Positions 7,635 through 16,158 are shown, counted from the first letter of the stretch. The stretch is 64,000 bases of DNA from an uncultured Prevotella sp. (GCA_900545525.1 UQZX01000010.1:1-64000), one strand, 5' to 3'. Numbers and translations are program-made. The notes: generated from the sequence alone by a model not told the origin.

Positions 7635-8177
7635 TTACATTTCCTTTATGATTTCCTTTCCTGTCTTTATAGCCTCCATGTTCAGCGGGATAAGACCGTG
7701 GTGGCGTTCGGGAAGTGTCTTGTACAGAGCTTTCTCCACCCCGTTTTCGCTTACAATGGAACACACTTTGAGCAGTCCGCCAAGTACAATCATGTTGAAT
7801 ACCTTCGAGTTCTTCATCTCTGCCGCCTTGTCCATGGCATCTATCGAATACACTTTTATGTCACTTCGCTTCGGCGGGTTGATTATTCCGTAACTGTCGT
7901 ATATAAGTATTCCGCCCGGTTTGAGCTTCGGTTCGAACTTGTCGAGCGACGGCTGGTTCAATACAATGGCAACGTCGTAGCGGCTGAGGATAGGGGACGA
8001 GATACGCTCATCGCTGACAATAACAGTCACATTGGCTGTTCCGCCGCGCTGTTCAGGTCCGTATGCAGGCATCCATGTCACCTCCTTGTCCTCCATGAGT
8101 CCTGAGTATGCAAGTATTTTGCCCATTGACAAGACACCCTGTCCGCCAAATCCGGATATTATAATTTCCTTTTTCAT
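7635..8177 (-). CDS. korC: 2-oxoacid:ferredoxin oxidoreductase, gamma subunit (KorC)
   Basis: The 180-residue product starts MKKEIIISGFGGQGVLSMGK, the diagnostic opening of the gamma domain of pyruvate/2-ketoisovalerate/2-oxoglutarate:ferredoxin oxidoreductases, and contains WMPAYGPEQRGGTANVTV, also typical. It is the last gene of a four-gene unit (korD-korA-korB-korC), 8 bp after korB. The complex oxidatively decarboxylates a 2-oxoacid to the acyl-CoA while reducing ferredoxin; 2-oxoglutarate is the likeliest substrate because of the korDABC gene order, but branched-chain 2-oxoacids cannot be excluded from sequence alone. Cytoplasmic, oxygen-sensitive enzyme of anaerobic metabolism. Confidence 0.93.
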   Translation of the reverse strand: MKKEIIISGFGGQGVLSMGKILAYSGLMEDKEVTWMPAYGPEQRGGTANVTVIVSDERISSPILSRYDVAIVLNQPSLDKFEPKLKPGGILIYDSYGIINPPKRSDIKVYSIDAMDKAAEMKNSKVFNMIVLGGLLKVCSIVSENGVEKALYKTLPERHHGLIPLNMEAIKTGKEIIKEM

Positions 8178-8185
8178 GACTGTTC

Positions 8186-8965
8186 CTATTTAGTTTGAGA
8201 CTCGTTTGTGTTATCTTTCAGGTCGCCTTTGGGATAGAATTTGAACATGTTCTCCTGCATCCACTTGTTTGCCTTTACGGGCGACATCTTCCATCCGCTG
8301 TTACATGTGCTCACAATCTCCACAAGACTTGAGCCTTTCCCTGCCATCGATGCCTCGAAAGCCTTGCGTATCGCTTTCTTTGCAGAGCGTATTGCCGCCA
8401 CGGTTTCAACGCTCTGGCGTGTCACATAGCATGTGCCTTCAAGCGTAGCTGCTATCTCTGTCACTTTCAGAGGGTAGCCGTGAATTTCCGGAGTTCTGCC
8501 GTATGGACATGTGGATGTCTTCTGTCCGATAAGGGTTGTCGGCGCCATCTGTCCGCCTGTCATGCCGTATATGGCATTGTTGATGAAGATTATCGTAATG
8601 TTCTCACCGCGGTTCAGGGCGTGTATGGTCTCGCACGTGCCGATGCAGGCAAGGTCTCCGTCACCCTGATAGGTAAATACCAGACGGTCATTCCAGCATC
8701 TCTTTATTGCCGATGCCACCGCTGGAGCACGTCCGTGTGCCGCCTCCTGCCAGTCTATGTCAAGATAACGGTATGCAAAGACGGCACATCCTACGGGGCA
8801 TACGCCCACGCTCTTGTCCTCCATGCCCATTTCTTCTATAACCTCCGCCACCAGTTTATGTACTACACCATGCGAGCATCCCGGGCAATAGTGCATTGGA
8901 GTGTCGTTCATGAGCGCCGGCTTGCGGTAGACCAAATTCTCCTTGGATATTATTTCGTTACTCAT
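8186..8965 (-). CDS. korB: 2-oxoacid:ferredoxin oxidoreductase, beta (TPP-binding) subunit (KorB)
   Basis: This 259-residue subunit carries the thiamine diphosphate site: YCPGCSHG near the N-terminus, GRAPAVASAIKR, and the GDGDLACIG...N motif of TPP enzymes. The HYCPGC and CPVGCAVF cysteines fit the family's cluster-binding residues. It sits 11 bp after korA and 8 bp before korC and must be co-transcribed. It binds TPP and, with KorA, forms the catalytic core; electrons leave through Fe-S clusters to ferredoxin. Confidence 0.94.
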   Translation of the reverse strand: MSNEIISKENLVYRKPALMNDTPMHYCPGCSHGVVHKLVAEVIEEMGMEDKSVGVCPVGCAVFAYRYLDIDWQEAAHGRAPAVASAIKRCWNDRLVFTYQGDGDLACIGTCETIHALNRGENITIIFINNAIYGMTGGQMAPTTLIGQKTSTCPYGRTPEIHGYPLKVTEIAATLEGTCYVTRQSVETVAAIRSAKKAIRKAFEASMAGKGSSLVEIVSTCNSGWKMSPVKANKWMQENMFKFYPKGDLKDNTNESQTK

Positions 8966-8976
8966 AGCTGTATCTT

Positions 8977-10056
8977 TTAGAACTTTGTTTTAAGGGCATT
9001 GACAATCTCTTCAGGTTCGGGAACTATGCCTCCAAGTCGTCCGAACGACTCTACATTCACGTTGCCGAGCGTTGCCAGACGTACATCGTCTACCATTTGC
9101 CCTGCGTTGATTTCTGCCACGAGCACGCCCTTCTTGCCTTTTGAAATCTCTGCAATCTCCTTAGACGGGAACGGCCACAGGGTTATGGGTCTGAACAGTC
9201 CGACTTTCAAACCTTCCTCACGTGCCATTTCTATTGCTTTCTCAGATATTCTTGCAGCACTTCCGAATGCAACGATAATATAATCGGCATCTTCGCAGAA
9301 GTGTGTCTCATATCTTACCTCGCTGTTTTTAATAGTCCTGTACTTCTCCTGCAGGCGCAAATTGCGCTTCTCCATTACTTCCGGCTGCAGCTCAAGCGAT
9401 GTCAGGATGTTTGGACCGCGTCCCTTTGTGCGTCCCAGCGTAGCCCACGGGCACTCTTTCTTTATCTCTTCCTCGGTGAGGCGCGGCTTGTATGGCGGAA
9501 GCACAACGCGCTCCATCATCTGTCCTATTACGCCGTCGCTGAGTATCATTACCGGAATACGGTATTTGAAGGCAAGCTCAAACGACAGGTCCATGAAGTC
9601 TGCCATTTCCTGTACCGATGCAGGTGCGAGCACTATTGTATAATAGTCGCCGTTGCCTCCGCCGCGTGTAGCCTGATAATAGTCGCTCTGCGAAGGCTGT
9701 ATGGTGCCAAGTCCCGGTCCTCCGCGCTGCACGTTTATCACTACGCCAGGTATCTCTGCCCCTGCCATGTATGATATGCCTTCCTGCATCAGTGCCACGC
9801 CCGGACTTGAAGAAGATGTGAAAACCCTCTTGCCTGCGCCTGCGCCGCCATATACCATGTTTATCGACGCAACCTCACTCTCTGCCTGTAGCACCACCAT
9901 GCCCGTGGTTTCCCACGGCTTCAGCTGTGACAGTGTCTCTATGATTTCACTCTGCGGGGTAATCGGATAACCGAAGAAAGCGTCCGCACCGCAACGTATG
10001 GCAGCATGTGCTATAGCCTCGTTGCCCTTTAGCAATACTATTTCCTGTTCTGCCAT
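8977..10056 (-). CDS. korA: 2-oxoacid:ferredoxin oxidoreductase, alpha subunit (KorA)
   Basis: I place the start at the ATG ending at 10056 (MAEQEIVLLKGNEAIAHAAI, 359 residues), 4 bp after korD; the frame stays open further upstream only by running through korD. The N-terminal pyrimidine-binding domain (GADAFFGYPITPQSEI), the RVFTSSSSPGVALMQEGISY segment and a C-terminal transketolase-like domain (about 255-355) are those of the alpha subunit. No gamma domain is fused, consistent with the separate korC. It works with KorB on 2-oxoacid and CoA binding. Confidence 0.94.
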   Translation of the reverse strand: MAEQEIVLLKGNEAIAHAAIRCGADAFFGYPITPQSEIIETLSQLKPWETTGMVVLQAESEVASINMVYGGAGAGKRVFTSSSSPGVALMQEGISYMAGAEIPGVVINVQRGGPGLGTIQPSQSDYYQATRGGGNGDYYTIVLAPASVQEMADFMDLSFELAFKYRIPVMILSDGVIGQMMERVVLPPYKPRLTEEEIKKECPWATLGRTKGRGPNILTSLELQPEVMEKRNLRLQEKYRTIKNSEVRYETHFCEDADYIIVAFGSAARISEKAIEMAREEGLKVGLFRPITLWPFPSKEIAEISKGKKGVLVAEINAGQMVDDVRLATLGNVNVESFGRLGGIVPEPEEIVNALKTKF

Positions 10057-10060
10057 GATG

Positions 10061-10294
10061 TCATTCCTCCATTCTTTTCTTATAAACTTCAATACAACCG
10101 TCCGGACATACCACCGCACACGATGCACATCCTATGCAGTCATCAGGACGTTCGGCTGCGGCGTATGGATAGCCGTTAACGTTTACCCGCTTTGCCGTAA
10201 GGGCTATGACGTCCTTAGGGCAGGCCTCGATACACAGTGCGCATCCCTTGCAGCGGTTGGTATCGACAACAATAGCTCCTTTAATTTTGCTCAT
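10061..10294 (-). CDS. korD: Ferredoxin-type subunit of 2-oxoacid oxidoreductase (KorD)
   Basis: The 77-residue product has two [4Fe-4S] motifs, CKGCALCIEACP and CIGCASCAVVCP, each CxxCxxCxxxCP. The start MSKIKGAIVVDTNRC at 10294 is preferred to an upstream ATG because the Fe-S domain begins right after it. It is the first gene of the kor set and 4 bp from korA, so it is the delta subunit that passes electrons between the TPP core and ferredoxin. It follows the small TPR gene by 59 bp. Confidence 0.93.
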   Translation of the reverse strand: MSKIKGAIVVDTNRCKGCALCIEACPKDVIALTAKRVNVNGYPYAAAERPDDCIGCASCAVVCPDGCIEVYKKRMEE

Positions 10295-10353
10295 AAATTG
10301 ATGTTTTTCGTTATTGATTTTCAGGAAACTAAAACAGCGTATGTATAGTCCGT

Positions 10354-10533
10354 TCATGGATTGTACATATCCCGGCAGTAATAGCCAAGTATATTTTCCA
10401 CCATTTTTTTTGCCTCGGCAGCAGGACTGTCGGGGTCTAAGGCTATGGCTTCAAGATAATTGTTGAGTGCCTCTTGCCAGTTTCCCCGTTTTCTGAACTC
10501 GTTACCTCTCTTATAATAGTCCTCTGCGGTCAT
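10354..10533 (-). CDS. Small TPR protein, 59 aa
   Basis: The ATG at 10533 overlaps the folD stop codon by one base (TAATG), pointing to translational coupling; a longer frame upstream lies inside folD and is rejected. The 59 residues hold one recognisable tetratricopeptide unit (YYKRGNEFRKRGNWQEALNNYLEAIALDP) plus a capping helix. TPR repeats bind protein partners; the partner here is unknown. The position between folD and the kor genes is the only context. Confidence 0.8.
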   Translation of the reverse strand: MTAEDYYKRGNEFRKRGNWQEALNNYLEAIALDPDSPAAEAKKMVENILGYYCRDMYNP

Positions 10534-11411
10534 TACCTGTAGTATTCTTTCTTGCCGGCAGCAAGAGTATTTTTCATAAGCGAGCAGATAGTCATCGGAC
10601 CTACGCCGCCCGGAACAGGAGTAATGAACGAACATTTTGGCGCAACCTCGTCAAACTTGACGTCACCGTTAAGGCGGAAGCCGCTTTTGCGCGTTGCATC
10701 CGGTACGCGAGTGGTGCCTACGTCAACGATAACCGCTCCTTCTTTTACCATATCAGCCTTGACAAAGTCCGGGCTTCCTATTGCTGCAATGATAATGTCC
10801 GCTTCGCGGCATTCTTCCTTAAGTGTCTTTGAACGGCTGTGGCACACGGTTACCGTAGCGTCACCGTACTGTTTCTGCATCATCAGCTGTGCCATGGGCT
10901 TTCCAACAATGTTGCTGCGACCCAGTATCACGCACTTCTTGCCGGAGGTCTCTATGCCATATCGCCTGAGAAGCGTTATTATTCCCAATGGGGTGGCTGA
11001 TATGAAACAGGGCAGACCGATAGCCATTCTTCCCACGTTTATAGGGTGGAAGCCGTCCACATCCTTGCGGTAGTCTATTGCCATGATGACTTTCTGTTCG
11101 TCAATGTGCTTGGGAAGGGGCAGCTGAACGATAAATCCGTCCACATCGTCGTTGCGGTTCAGCTCGTCTACCTTTGCAAGCAGTTCTTCTTCCGTCACAT
11201 CTTCCTCAAAACGTATCAGCGAACTGGTGAAGCCGCATGCCTCGCATGCAATCACCTTATTTTTTACATACGTCTCGCTGCCGCCGTCGTGACCTACGAG
11301 AATTGCTGCCAAATGAGGTCTTTTTCCGCCCTCTGCCACAATCCTTCTCACCTCTTCGGCGATTTCCTCCTTTATCTTTGCTGCGGTTGCTTTTCCGTCT
11401 ATAAGTTGCAT
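10533..11411 (-). CDS. folD: Bifunctional methylenetetrahydrofolate dehydrogenase/cyclohydrolase
   Basis: The 292-residue enzyme interconverts 5,10-methylene-THF and 10-formyl-THF through methenyl-THF, feeding one-carbon units to purines. The YxxxK motif Y48-VKN-K52, the VDGFHPINVGR substrate segment, the Rossmann loop GRSNIVGKPMAQLM and the C-terminal TPVPGGVGPMT motif are all present, and the length is normal. It follows ffh with a 67-bp gap and overlaps the TPR gene by one base. purN, purC and purM elsewhere in the window use or depend on the same folate pool. Confidence 0.96.
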   Translation of the reverse strand: MQLIDGKATAAKIKEEIAEEVRRIVAEGGKRPHLAAILVGHDGGSETYVKNKVIACEACGFTSSLIRFEEDVTEEELLAKVDELNRNDDVDGFIVQLPLPKHIDEQKVIMAIDYRKDVDGFHPINVGRMAIGLPCFISATPLGIITLLRRYGIETSGKKCVILGRSNIVGKPMAQLMMQKQYGDATVTVCHSRSKTLKEECREADIIIAAIGSPDFVKADMVKEGAVIVDVGTTRVPDATRKSGFRLNGDVKFDEVAPKCSFITPVPGGVGPMTICSLMKNTLAAGKKEYYR

Positions 11412-11478
11412 ATTATTATTGTTTACCGGTTCTTGTTATATTTTTCAGTCGCCTATATTCCGGCATTGTATTGCCTGC

Positions 11479-12834
11479 TTACAGTTTCGGCATTCCCGGC
11501 AGTCCGCCCTTCATGCCTTTCATTGCCCCCATCATCTGGCTCATCTTCGAGCCTGTGACCATCTTCATCATTTTGCGTGTCTGGTCAAACTGCTTTATCA
11601 GCCTGTTCACCTCCTGTATGTTCGTTCCCGAACCTTTTGCTATGCGGTGTCTGCGGCTTGTGTTCAGTATTTCGGGGTGAGTGCGTTCCTTTGGCGTCAT
11701 GCTAAGGATGATTGCCTCTATGCCCTTGAATGCGTCATCGTCTATGTCGACATCCTTTATCGCCTTTCCCACTCCAGGTATCATGGAAGCCAGGTCTTTG
11801 AGGTTTCCCATTTTCTTTATCTGTTGTATCTGCCCGAGAAAGTCGTTGAAATCGAACTTGTTTTTCTGTATTTTCTTTTGAAGACGTTTTGCCTCTTCTT
11901 CGTCAAATTGTTCCTGTGCACGCTCCACGAGGCTCACAATGTCTCCCATTCCCAATATGCGGTCTGCCATTCGCGAGGGGTGGAACACGTCTATTGCCTC
12001 CATCTTTTCGCCAGTACCGACAAACTTTATCGGCTTTGTTACAACCGTGCGTATACTCAGCGCGGCACCTCCGCGTGTGTCTCCGTCGAGTTTTGTCAGT
12101 ACAACGCCGTCGAAGTCGAGCCTGTCGTTGAATTCCTTGGCTGTGTTTACTGCATCCTGACCTGTCATGGAGTCAACGACAAAAAGCGTTTCCGAAGGAT
12201 TGACAGCATTTTTCAGTGTCTCGATTTCATTCATCATCTCCTCGTCCACGGCAAGCCGGCCAGCGGTATCTATGATAACTACATCGTGACCCTTGGCTTT
12301 TGCCTCCTTTATGGCGTTTCCGGCAATTTCAACCACATTCTTGTTGTCCGGCTCCGAATATACGGGAACGCCAACCTGTGTGCCTACAACCTTCAATTGC
12401 TCGATTGCTGCCGGGCGGTATACGTCACATGCCACGAGCAAGGGATTTTTGTGCTGCTTGTTTTTCAGCATGTTTGCAAGCTTGCCGCTGAACGTTGTCT
12501 TACCAGAACCTTGCAGTCCCGACATGAGAATTATCGCCGGGCGTCCTTCGAGCTTCAGTTCAGCCGCCTCACCGCCCATAAGTTCGGCGAGTTCATCGTG
12601 CACAAGCTTCACCATGAGCTGTCCAGGCTTCACGGCATTGAGCACATTCATGCCGAGAGCCTTTTGTTTAACGGTGTCGGTGAATGTCTTGGCTACCTTG
12701 TAGTTAACGTCGGCGTCGAGTAAAGCCCTGCGTACATCTTTAAGAGTCTCGGCAACGTTTATTTCGGTTATCTTTCCTTCGCCTTTAAGTATTTTAAAAG
12801 AACGTTCAAGTCTGTCACTTAAATTTTCAAACAT
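11479..12834 (-). CDS. ffh: Signal recognition particle GTPase Ffh
   Basis: The 451-residue protein has the N domain (residues ~1-90), the GTPase G domain with GLQGSGKTT, DTAGR and TKLDGDTRGGAALS, and the Met-rich M domain (about 300-451, ending MMGAMKGMKGGLPGMPKL) that binds 4.5S RNA and signal sequences. It targets nascent membrane proteins to FtsY. The gene for 4.5S RNA is not seen in the window. A -7 promoter element lies about 85 bp upstream. Confidence 0.97.
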   Translation of the reverse strand: MFENLSDRLERSFKILKGEGKITEINVAETLKDVRRALLDADVNYKVAKTFTDTVKQKALGMNVLNAVKPGQLMVKLVHDELAELMGGEAAELKLEGRPAIILMSGLQGSGKTTFSGKLANMLKNKQHKNPLLVACDVYRPAAIEQLKVVGTQVGVPVYSEPDNKNVVEIAGNAIKEAKAKGHDVVIIDTAGRLAVDEEMMNEIETLKNAVNPSETLFVVDSMTGQDAVNTAKEFNDRLDFDGVVLTKLDGDTRGGAALSIRTVVTKPIKFVGTGEKMEAIDVFHPSRMADRILGMGDIVSLVERAQEQFDEEEAKRLQKKIQKNKFDFNDFLGQIQQIKKMGNLKDLASMIPGVGKAIKDVDIDDDAFKGIEAIILSMTPKERTHPEILNTSRRHRIAKGSGTNIQEVNRLIKQFDQTRKMMKMVTGSKMSQMMGAMKGMKGGLPGMPKL

Positions 12835-12917
12835 ATCTTTATTATTGTTTCATTATTATTTTTCAGTAGTCGTGAATTCGGGCATTATACCAGCGTATCC
12901 GGTTAATCCCGTTTATG

Positions 12918-12925
12918 CAAAGATA
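12918..12925 (-). promoter_or_regulatory. -7 element of the ffh promoter
   Basis: On the minus strand this reads TATCTTTG, a full match to TAnnTTTG, followed by CATAAAC. No convincing -33 TTTG is seen at the expected distance, so only the -7 box is claimed. Confidence 0.5.
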
Positions 12926-13246
12926 GTAATTAAGATATAAAAAGCGTAAAAATACAGATTGTATTTAAGCTATTTTAAAACACTTTTTATCAAAAATGCG
13001 CACATGGGTGGGTGCGTGTGCAATCTATAATATAAGTTCGTTGCTAAATGTTTGATTTTCAATGGTGTTTTAAACTTGCACATTTTGTTTGCGAGTGTGC
13101 ATAATTTGTCCTGTTCTTCGTTTATATTATCCATTATATAACGTCCTTGTGCAGGCGTATATACATGTCTCCCGTTGCCGTAGGGCGTTGTTTTAGACTG
13201 TACGCCGGCTCCGTTTTTTTAGCGTTATGTAATGGGTTGAAAATCA
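12926..13246. other. Non-coding stretch upstream of ffh
   Basis: No gene is seen. Two similar GTGTGCA-containing imperfect inverted repeats lie at about 12997-13022 (TGCGCAC...GTGTGCA) and 13077-13103 (TGCACA...TGTGCA). They may be operators or chance. The 22-bp box array begins next to this stretch. Confidence 0.35.
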
Positions 13247-13347
13247 GGATGATATCTTTTACGTTCAAAAAGCATACCTTTAGCCCTCCCAAAGCTATGC
13301 TTTTTGAACGCTAAAGCATAGCTTTGGGAGGGCTAAAGATGTGCTTT
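13247..13347. repeat. Phased AAAG-N5-CTTT box array with 26-bp perfect palindrome (locus 2)
   Basis: Boxes lie at 13269-13281 (N5 CATAC), 13291-13303 (CTATG), 13313-13325 (CATAG) and 13335-13347 (ATGTG), all 22 bp apart, with a half box ending in CTTT at 13247-13259. Spacers are 9 bp. Because two spacers are reverse complements (AGCCCTCCC and GGGAGGGCT), bases 13278-13303 and 13313-13338 form perfect 26-bp arms around a 9-nt loop. A second, overlapping 15-bp hairpin pairs 13262-13276 with 13296-13310. It lies 52 bp past the dedA stop and may also serve as its terminator. Confidence 0.85.
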
Positions 13348-13398
13348 GTCTGTTTCAGACTTGTTTTATTGAATAATGCTTGCAGATATATACTGTTT

Positions 13399-14046
13399 TT
13401 ATATCTGCCCGTCGGTCTGCCCGCCGTTTTTCTTTTTAAGTACTTTTCTGACTATAAAATACAGCAGGGCGAGGCATACGGCGGCAATAATGGCATACTT
13501 TATATATTCTCCATATTCAAGAATAGTATCATTGAGGCGGTCTTCCGGAACTATAGAGTGAAGGTACCAGCCGAGGGCTGCAAGTATGCAGTTCCACGCT
13601 CCGGCACCTATGGTGGTGTAGAGCAGGAACTTTCCGAAGTTCATGCGTGAAAGTCCGGCAGGTATGGAGATAAGGTGGCGTATGCCTGGAAGCAGACGCC
13701 CGGTAAGCGTTGCCGCCACTCCGTGGTCGTAGAAGTATTTCTCGCTTTTCTCAACTTTTTGCTTGTTGAGCAGGCACATGCGTCCCCAGCGGCTGTCGGC
13801 AAACCTGTATATTACGGGACGTCCCACGTATAGGGCTACGACATAGTTTATCGTGGCACCCAAGTCTGCACCGAGCGTGGCAAAGAGTATTACGAGAAAA
13901 ATGTTGAGGTTGCCTCCTGCTGCGTGATATGCAGCCGGAGACACCACGAGTTCGGACGGTACAGGGATTACGGTGCTTTCGAGCATCATAAGGATAAATA
14001 TCGTACCGTAGTTGAGATTGCCCAATAGGGCTGATATCCAATTCAT
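13399..14046 (-). CDS. DedA family membrane protein
   Basis: The 215-residue protein has the DedA/SNARE-associated domain: an N-terminal hydrophobic stretch with ESTVIPVPSE (family ExxxPxPxE), the GRLLPGIRHLISIPAG motif with the conserved Arg residues, and several membrane spans to a C-terminal helix (about 175-205) and a Lys-rich tail. Members act as undecaprenyl-phosphate or phosphatidylethanolamine flippases or support membrane homeostasis; which lipid this one moves cannot be told. It lies 47 bp after glnS and is probably read from the same promoter. Confidence 0.92.
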   Translation of the reverse strand: MNWISALLGNLNYGTIFILMMLESTVIPVPSELVVSPAAYHAAGGNLNIFLVILFATLGADLGATINYVVALYVGRPVIYRFADSRWGRMCLLNKQKVEKSEKYFYDHGVAATLTGRLLPGIRHLISIPAGLSRMNFGKFLLYTTIGAGAWNCILAALGWYLHSIVPEDRLNDTILEYGEYIKYAIIAAVCLALLYFIVRKVLKKKNGGQTDGQI

Positions 14047-14093
14047 TGTATCATTCTTGCTTTATGGCATGCCCCGTTATGAGGCATGTTTGT

Positions 14094-15809
14094 TTACTGC
14101 TTTATTTTAGCCCATGTGTCTTTCAGCCCGACGGTCTTGTTGAACACGGGGTGTCCGCTTGTCGAGTCCTTGTCTGCCATGAAGTAGCCTATACGCTGGA
14201 ATTGCAGATACTCTCCGGGCTGCTTATTTGCTGCATACTCTTCTATATAGCAGTTGCTTATTATCTGAAGCGAGTCGGGATTGAGAAGCTCGCGGAAGTC
14301 TGCTGCTTCGGCTGACGGGTTCTCCACGTTGAACAGGCGGTCGTAAACCCTTACTTCTGCTTTCTTGCAGTGGTCGGCAGACACCCAGTGGAGCGTGCCC
14401 TTTACCTTGCGGTTTGCGCCTTCCATGCCGCTTTTGCTTATTGGGTCGTATTCAGCCTGTATCTCCGTAATGTTGCCTTCTGCATCCTTTGTGCATCCTG
14501 TACACTTCACGATGTATGCGTTTTTCAGGCGTACTTCCTTGCCCGGAGTCATGCGGAAGAACTTCTTAGGTGCGTCTTCCATGAAGTCGTCGCGCTCTAT
14601 CCACAGGTTCTTTGAGAATGTTATGGTGTGTGTACCGTCTGCCTCGTTCTCCGGATTGTTTACCGAAACCATTTCTTCAGTCTGTCCTTCGGGGTAGTTG
14701 GTTATGACAAGCTTCACAGGATTGAGCACAGCCGAGACACGCGTGGAGCGCATATTGAGGTCTTCACGCACGGCAGCTTCGAGCAGGGCGACGTCGTTCA
14801 GGGCATCGAACTTGGTGTATCCTATGCTGTCGATGAACTTTCTTATGCTCTGCGGAGAATACCCTCTGCGGCGCATACCGCATATTGTAGGCATGCGAGG
14901 GTCGTCCCAACCGTTCACTTTCCCTTCGGTTACAAGTGCATGAAGCTTGCGTTTGCTCATCACGGTGTATGTCATGTTGAGCCGGTTGAACTCTATCTGG
15001 CGCGGGCGGAAGTCGTTGAGATTGTCTCCCTCGCCGTTCATTTCTTTAAGGAAGTCGATGAATTTGTCGTACAAAGGACGGTGGGGGACAAATTCAAGTG
15101 TGCATATAGAGTGGGTCACACCCTCGAAATAGTCGCTTTGTCCGTGTGCAAAGTCGTACATGGGATAGGCATGCCACGCCGTTCCGGTGCGGTGGTGCGG
15201 CGTGTGGATGATACGGTACATTATCGGATCGCGGAAGTGCATGTTGGGATTTGCCATGTCCAACTTGGCGCGGAGCACCATGGAGCCTTCAACCGCCTCG
15301 GCAGTATTCATCTTGTAGAAAAGCTCAAGGCTTTCTTCTATTGGTCTGTCGCGGAATGGCGACGGCTTTCCGACCTCGGTGGGAGTGCCTTTCTGTGCAG
15401 CTATCTGTTCAGATGTCTGTTCGTCTACGTATGCCATGCCCTTCTTAATCATCCATACGGCAAAGTCCCAAAGCTTCTGGAAATAGTCTGAGGCATAGTA
15501 TATGTTTGCCCAATGGAAGCCGAGCCACTCGATGTCGCTCTGTATGTTCTCCACATACTCATTGTTTTCCTTGCTCGGATTGGTGTCGTCAAAACGCAGG
15601 TTGCATGTTCCGTTGTACTTTTCGGCAATGCCGAAGTCCATGCATATTGCCTTTGCATGACCGATATGCAGGTAACCGTTTGGTTCCGGCGGGAAGCGTG
15701 TCTGTATTTTTCCTGCGTTTTTACCTTCGCTGATATCCTTCTCTACAAGCTGTTCTACGAAGCTAAGACTCTTCTTTTCTTCGCTCTTTTCGTATTCGTT
15801 CTTTGTCAT
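14094..15809 (-). CDS. glnS: Glutaminyl-tRNA synthetase
   Basis: The 571-residue class I synthetase has the HIGH motif as PEPNGYLHIGHAK and the KMSKS loop as VMSKRKLH, with the glutamine-specific catalytic core and a C-terminal beta-barrel anticodon-binding domain (about 345-565). It charges tRNA-Gln directly, so the amidotransferase route is not needed for this tRNA. Its minus-strand promoter is visible directly upstream. Confidence 0.96.
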   Translation of the reverse strand: MTKNEYEKSEEKKSLSFVEQLVEKDISEGKNAGKIQTRFPPEPNGYLHIGHAKAICMDFGIAEKYNGTCNLRFDDTNPSKENNEYVENIQSDIEWLGFHWANIYYASDYFQKLWDFAVWMIKKGMAYVDEQTSEQIAAQKGTPTEVGKPSPFRDRPIEESLELFYKMNTAEAVEGSMVLRAKLDMANPNMHFRDPIMYRIIHTPHHRTGTAWHAYPMYDFAHGQSDYFEGVTHSICTLEFVPHRPLYDKFIDFLKEMNGEGDNLNDFRPRQIEFNRLNMTYTVMSKRKLHALVTEGKVNGWDDPRMPTICGMRRRGYSPQSIRKFIDSIGYTKFDALNDVALLEAAVREDLNMRSTRVSAVLNPVKLVITNYPEGQTEEMVSVNNPENEADGTHTITFSKNLWIERDDFMEDAPKKFFRMTPGKEVRLKNAYIVKCTGCTKDAEGNITEIQAEYDPISKSGMEGANRKVKGTLHWVSADHCKKAEVRVYDRLFNVENPSAEAADFRELLNPDSLQIISNCYIEEYAANKQPGEYLQFQRIGYFMADKDSTSGHPVFNKTVGLKDTWAKIKQ

Positions 15810-15832
15810 GACAAATAAAATAATAATTTATG

Positions 15833-15864
15833 CAAAGATACTATAATCCGATTTTATGAGCAAA
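15833..15864 (-). promoter_or_regulatory. glnS promoter
   Basis: Read on the minus strand, TTTG (15864-15861) and TATCTTTG (15840-15833) are 20 bp apart. The leader to the glnS start is about 15-20 nt. Confidence 0.75.
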
Positions 15865-15956
15865 AAAACAATTAATTTTGTATGACGTTTGTATGTTTTT
15901 GAGTATTAGCATTATATCCTAAGGTGCAAAAGATGTTTTGTAACATAAAAAAAATA

Positions 15957-15988
15957 TTTGTTTTTAATAAAAAATACGCATATCTTTG
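15957..15988 (+). promoter_or_regulatory. Orphan promoter on the + strand
   Basis: TTTG at 15957-15960 and TATCTTTG at 15981-15988 are 20 bp apart, a consensus promoter. It points away from glnS towards the 3' end of mltG, which is on the opposite strand, so it has no protein gene to serve. Confidence 0.7.
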
Positions 15989-15994
15989 CAACTG

Positions 15995-16080
15995 TTATCC
16001 TGAATACAATCTTTTTACCTTAAAAAAGCTAATACCTATTGAGATAAATGTCCACCTCTGTGAAGAGACGGGCATTTTTT
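15995..16080 (+). ncRNA. Candidate small RNA (~85 nt)
   Basis: The orphan promoter at 15957-15988 is followed by about 50 A/U-rich nucleotides and a structured terminator at 16046-16080. Nothing in between encodes a peptide of note. The unit looks like a compact small RNA gene between two minus-strand operons. No known family is recognised; the hairpin could instead, or also, end the mltG transcript from the other side. Confidence 0.5.
16046..16080 (+). terminator. Structured Rho-independent terminator
   Basis: AAATGTCC (16046-16053) pairs with GGGCATTT (with one G-U) at 16070-16077; an inner stem CTCT-gtga-AGAG is separated by a symmetric AC/AC internal loop; a run of T follows on the + strand. 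On the minus strand it lies 80 bp after mltG. Confidence 0.75.
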
Positions 16081-16158
16081 GTTATATGTACCTGTAACGT
16101 GATAATAATATTTGCTCCGTGTATTGTTCTTGTTACGGTTTGTTGTCGTAAAGCTGTG

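Noticed and set aside
11419..12723. 434-codon ORF on the + strand
   Set aside because: It is the reverse complement of ffh, rich in Cys, His and Tyr, with no family resemblance; ffh is unmistakable on the other strand.
13247..13347. The regular arrays as a CRISPR
   Set aside because: The period is only 22 bp, the repeat is 13 bp and itself variable in the middle, spacers are 9 bp, and no cas genes are present.
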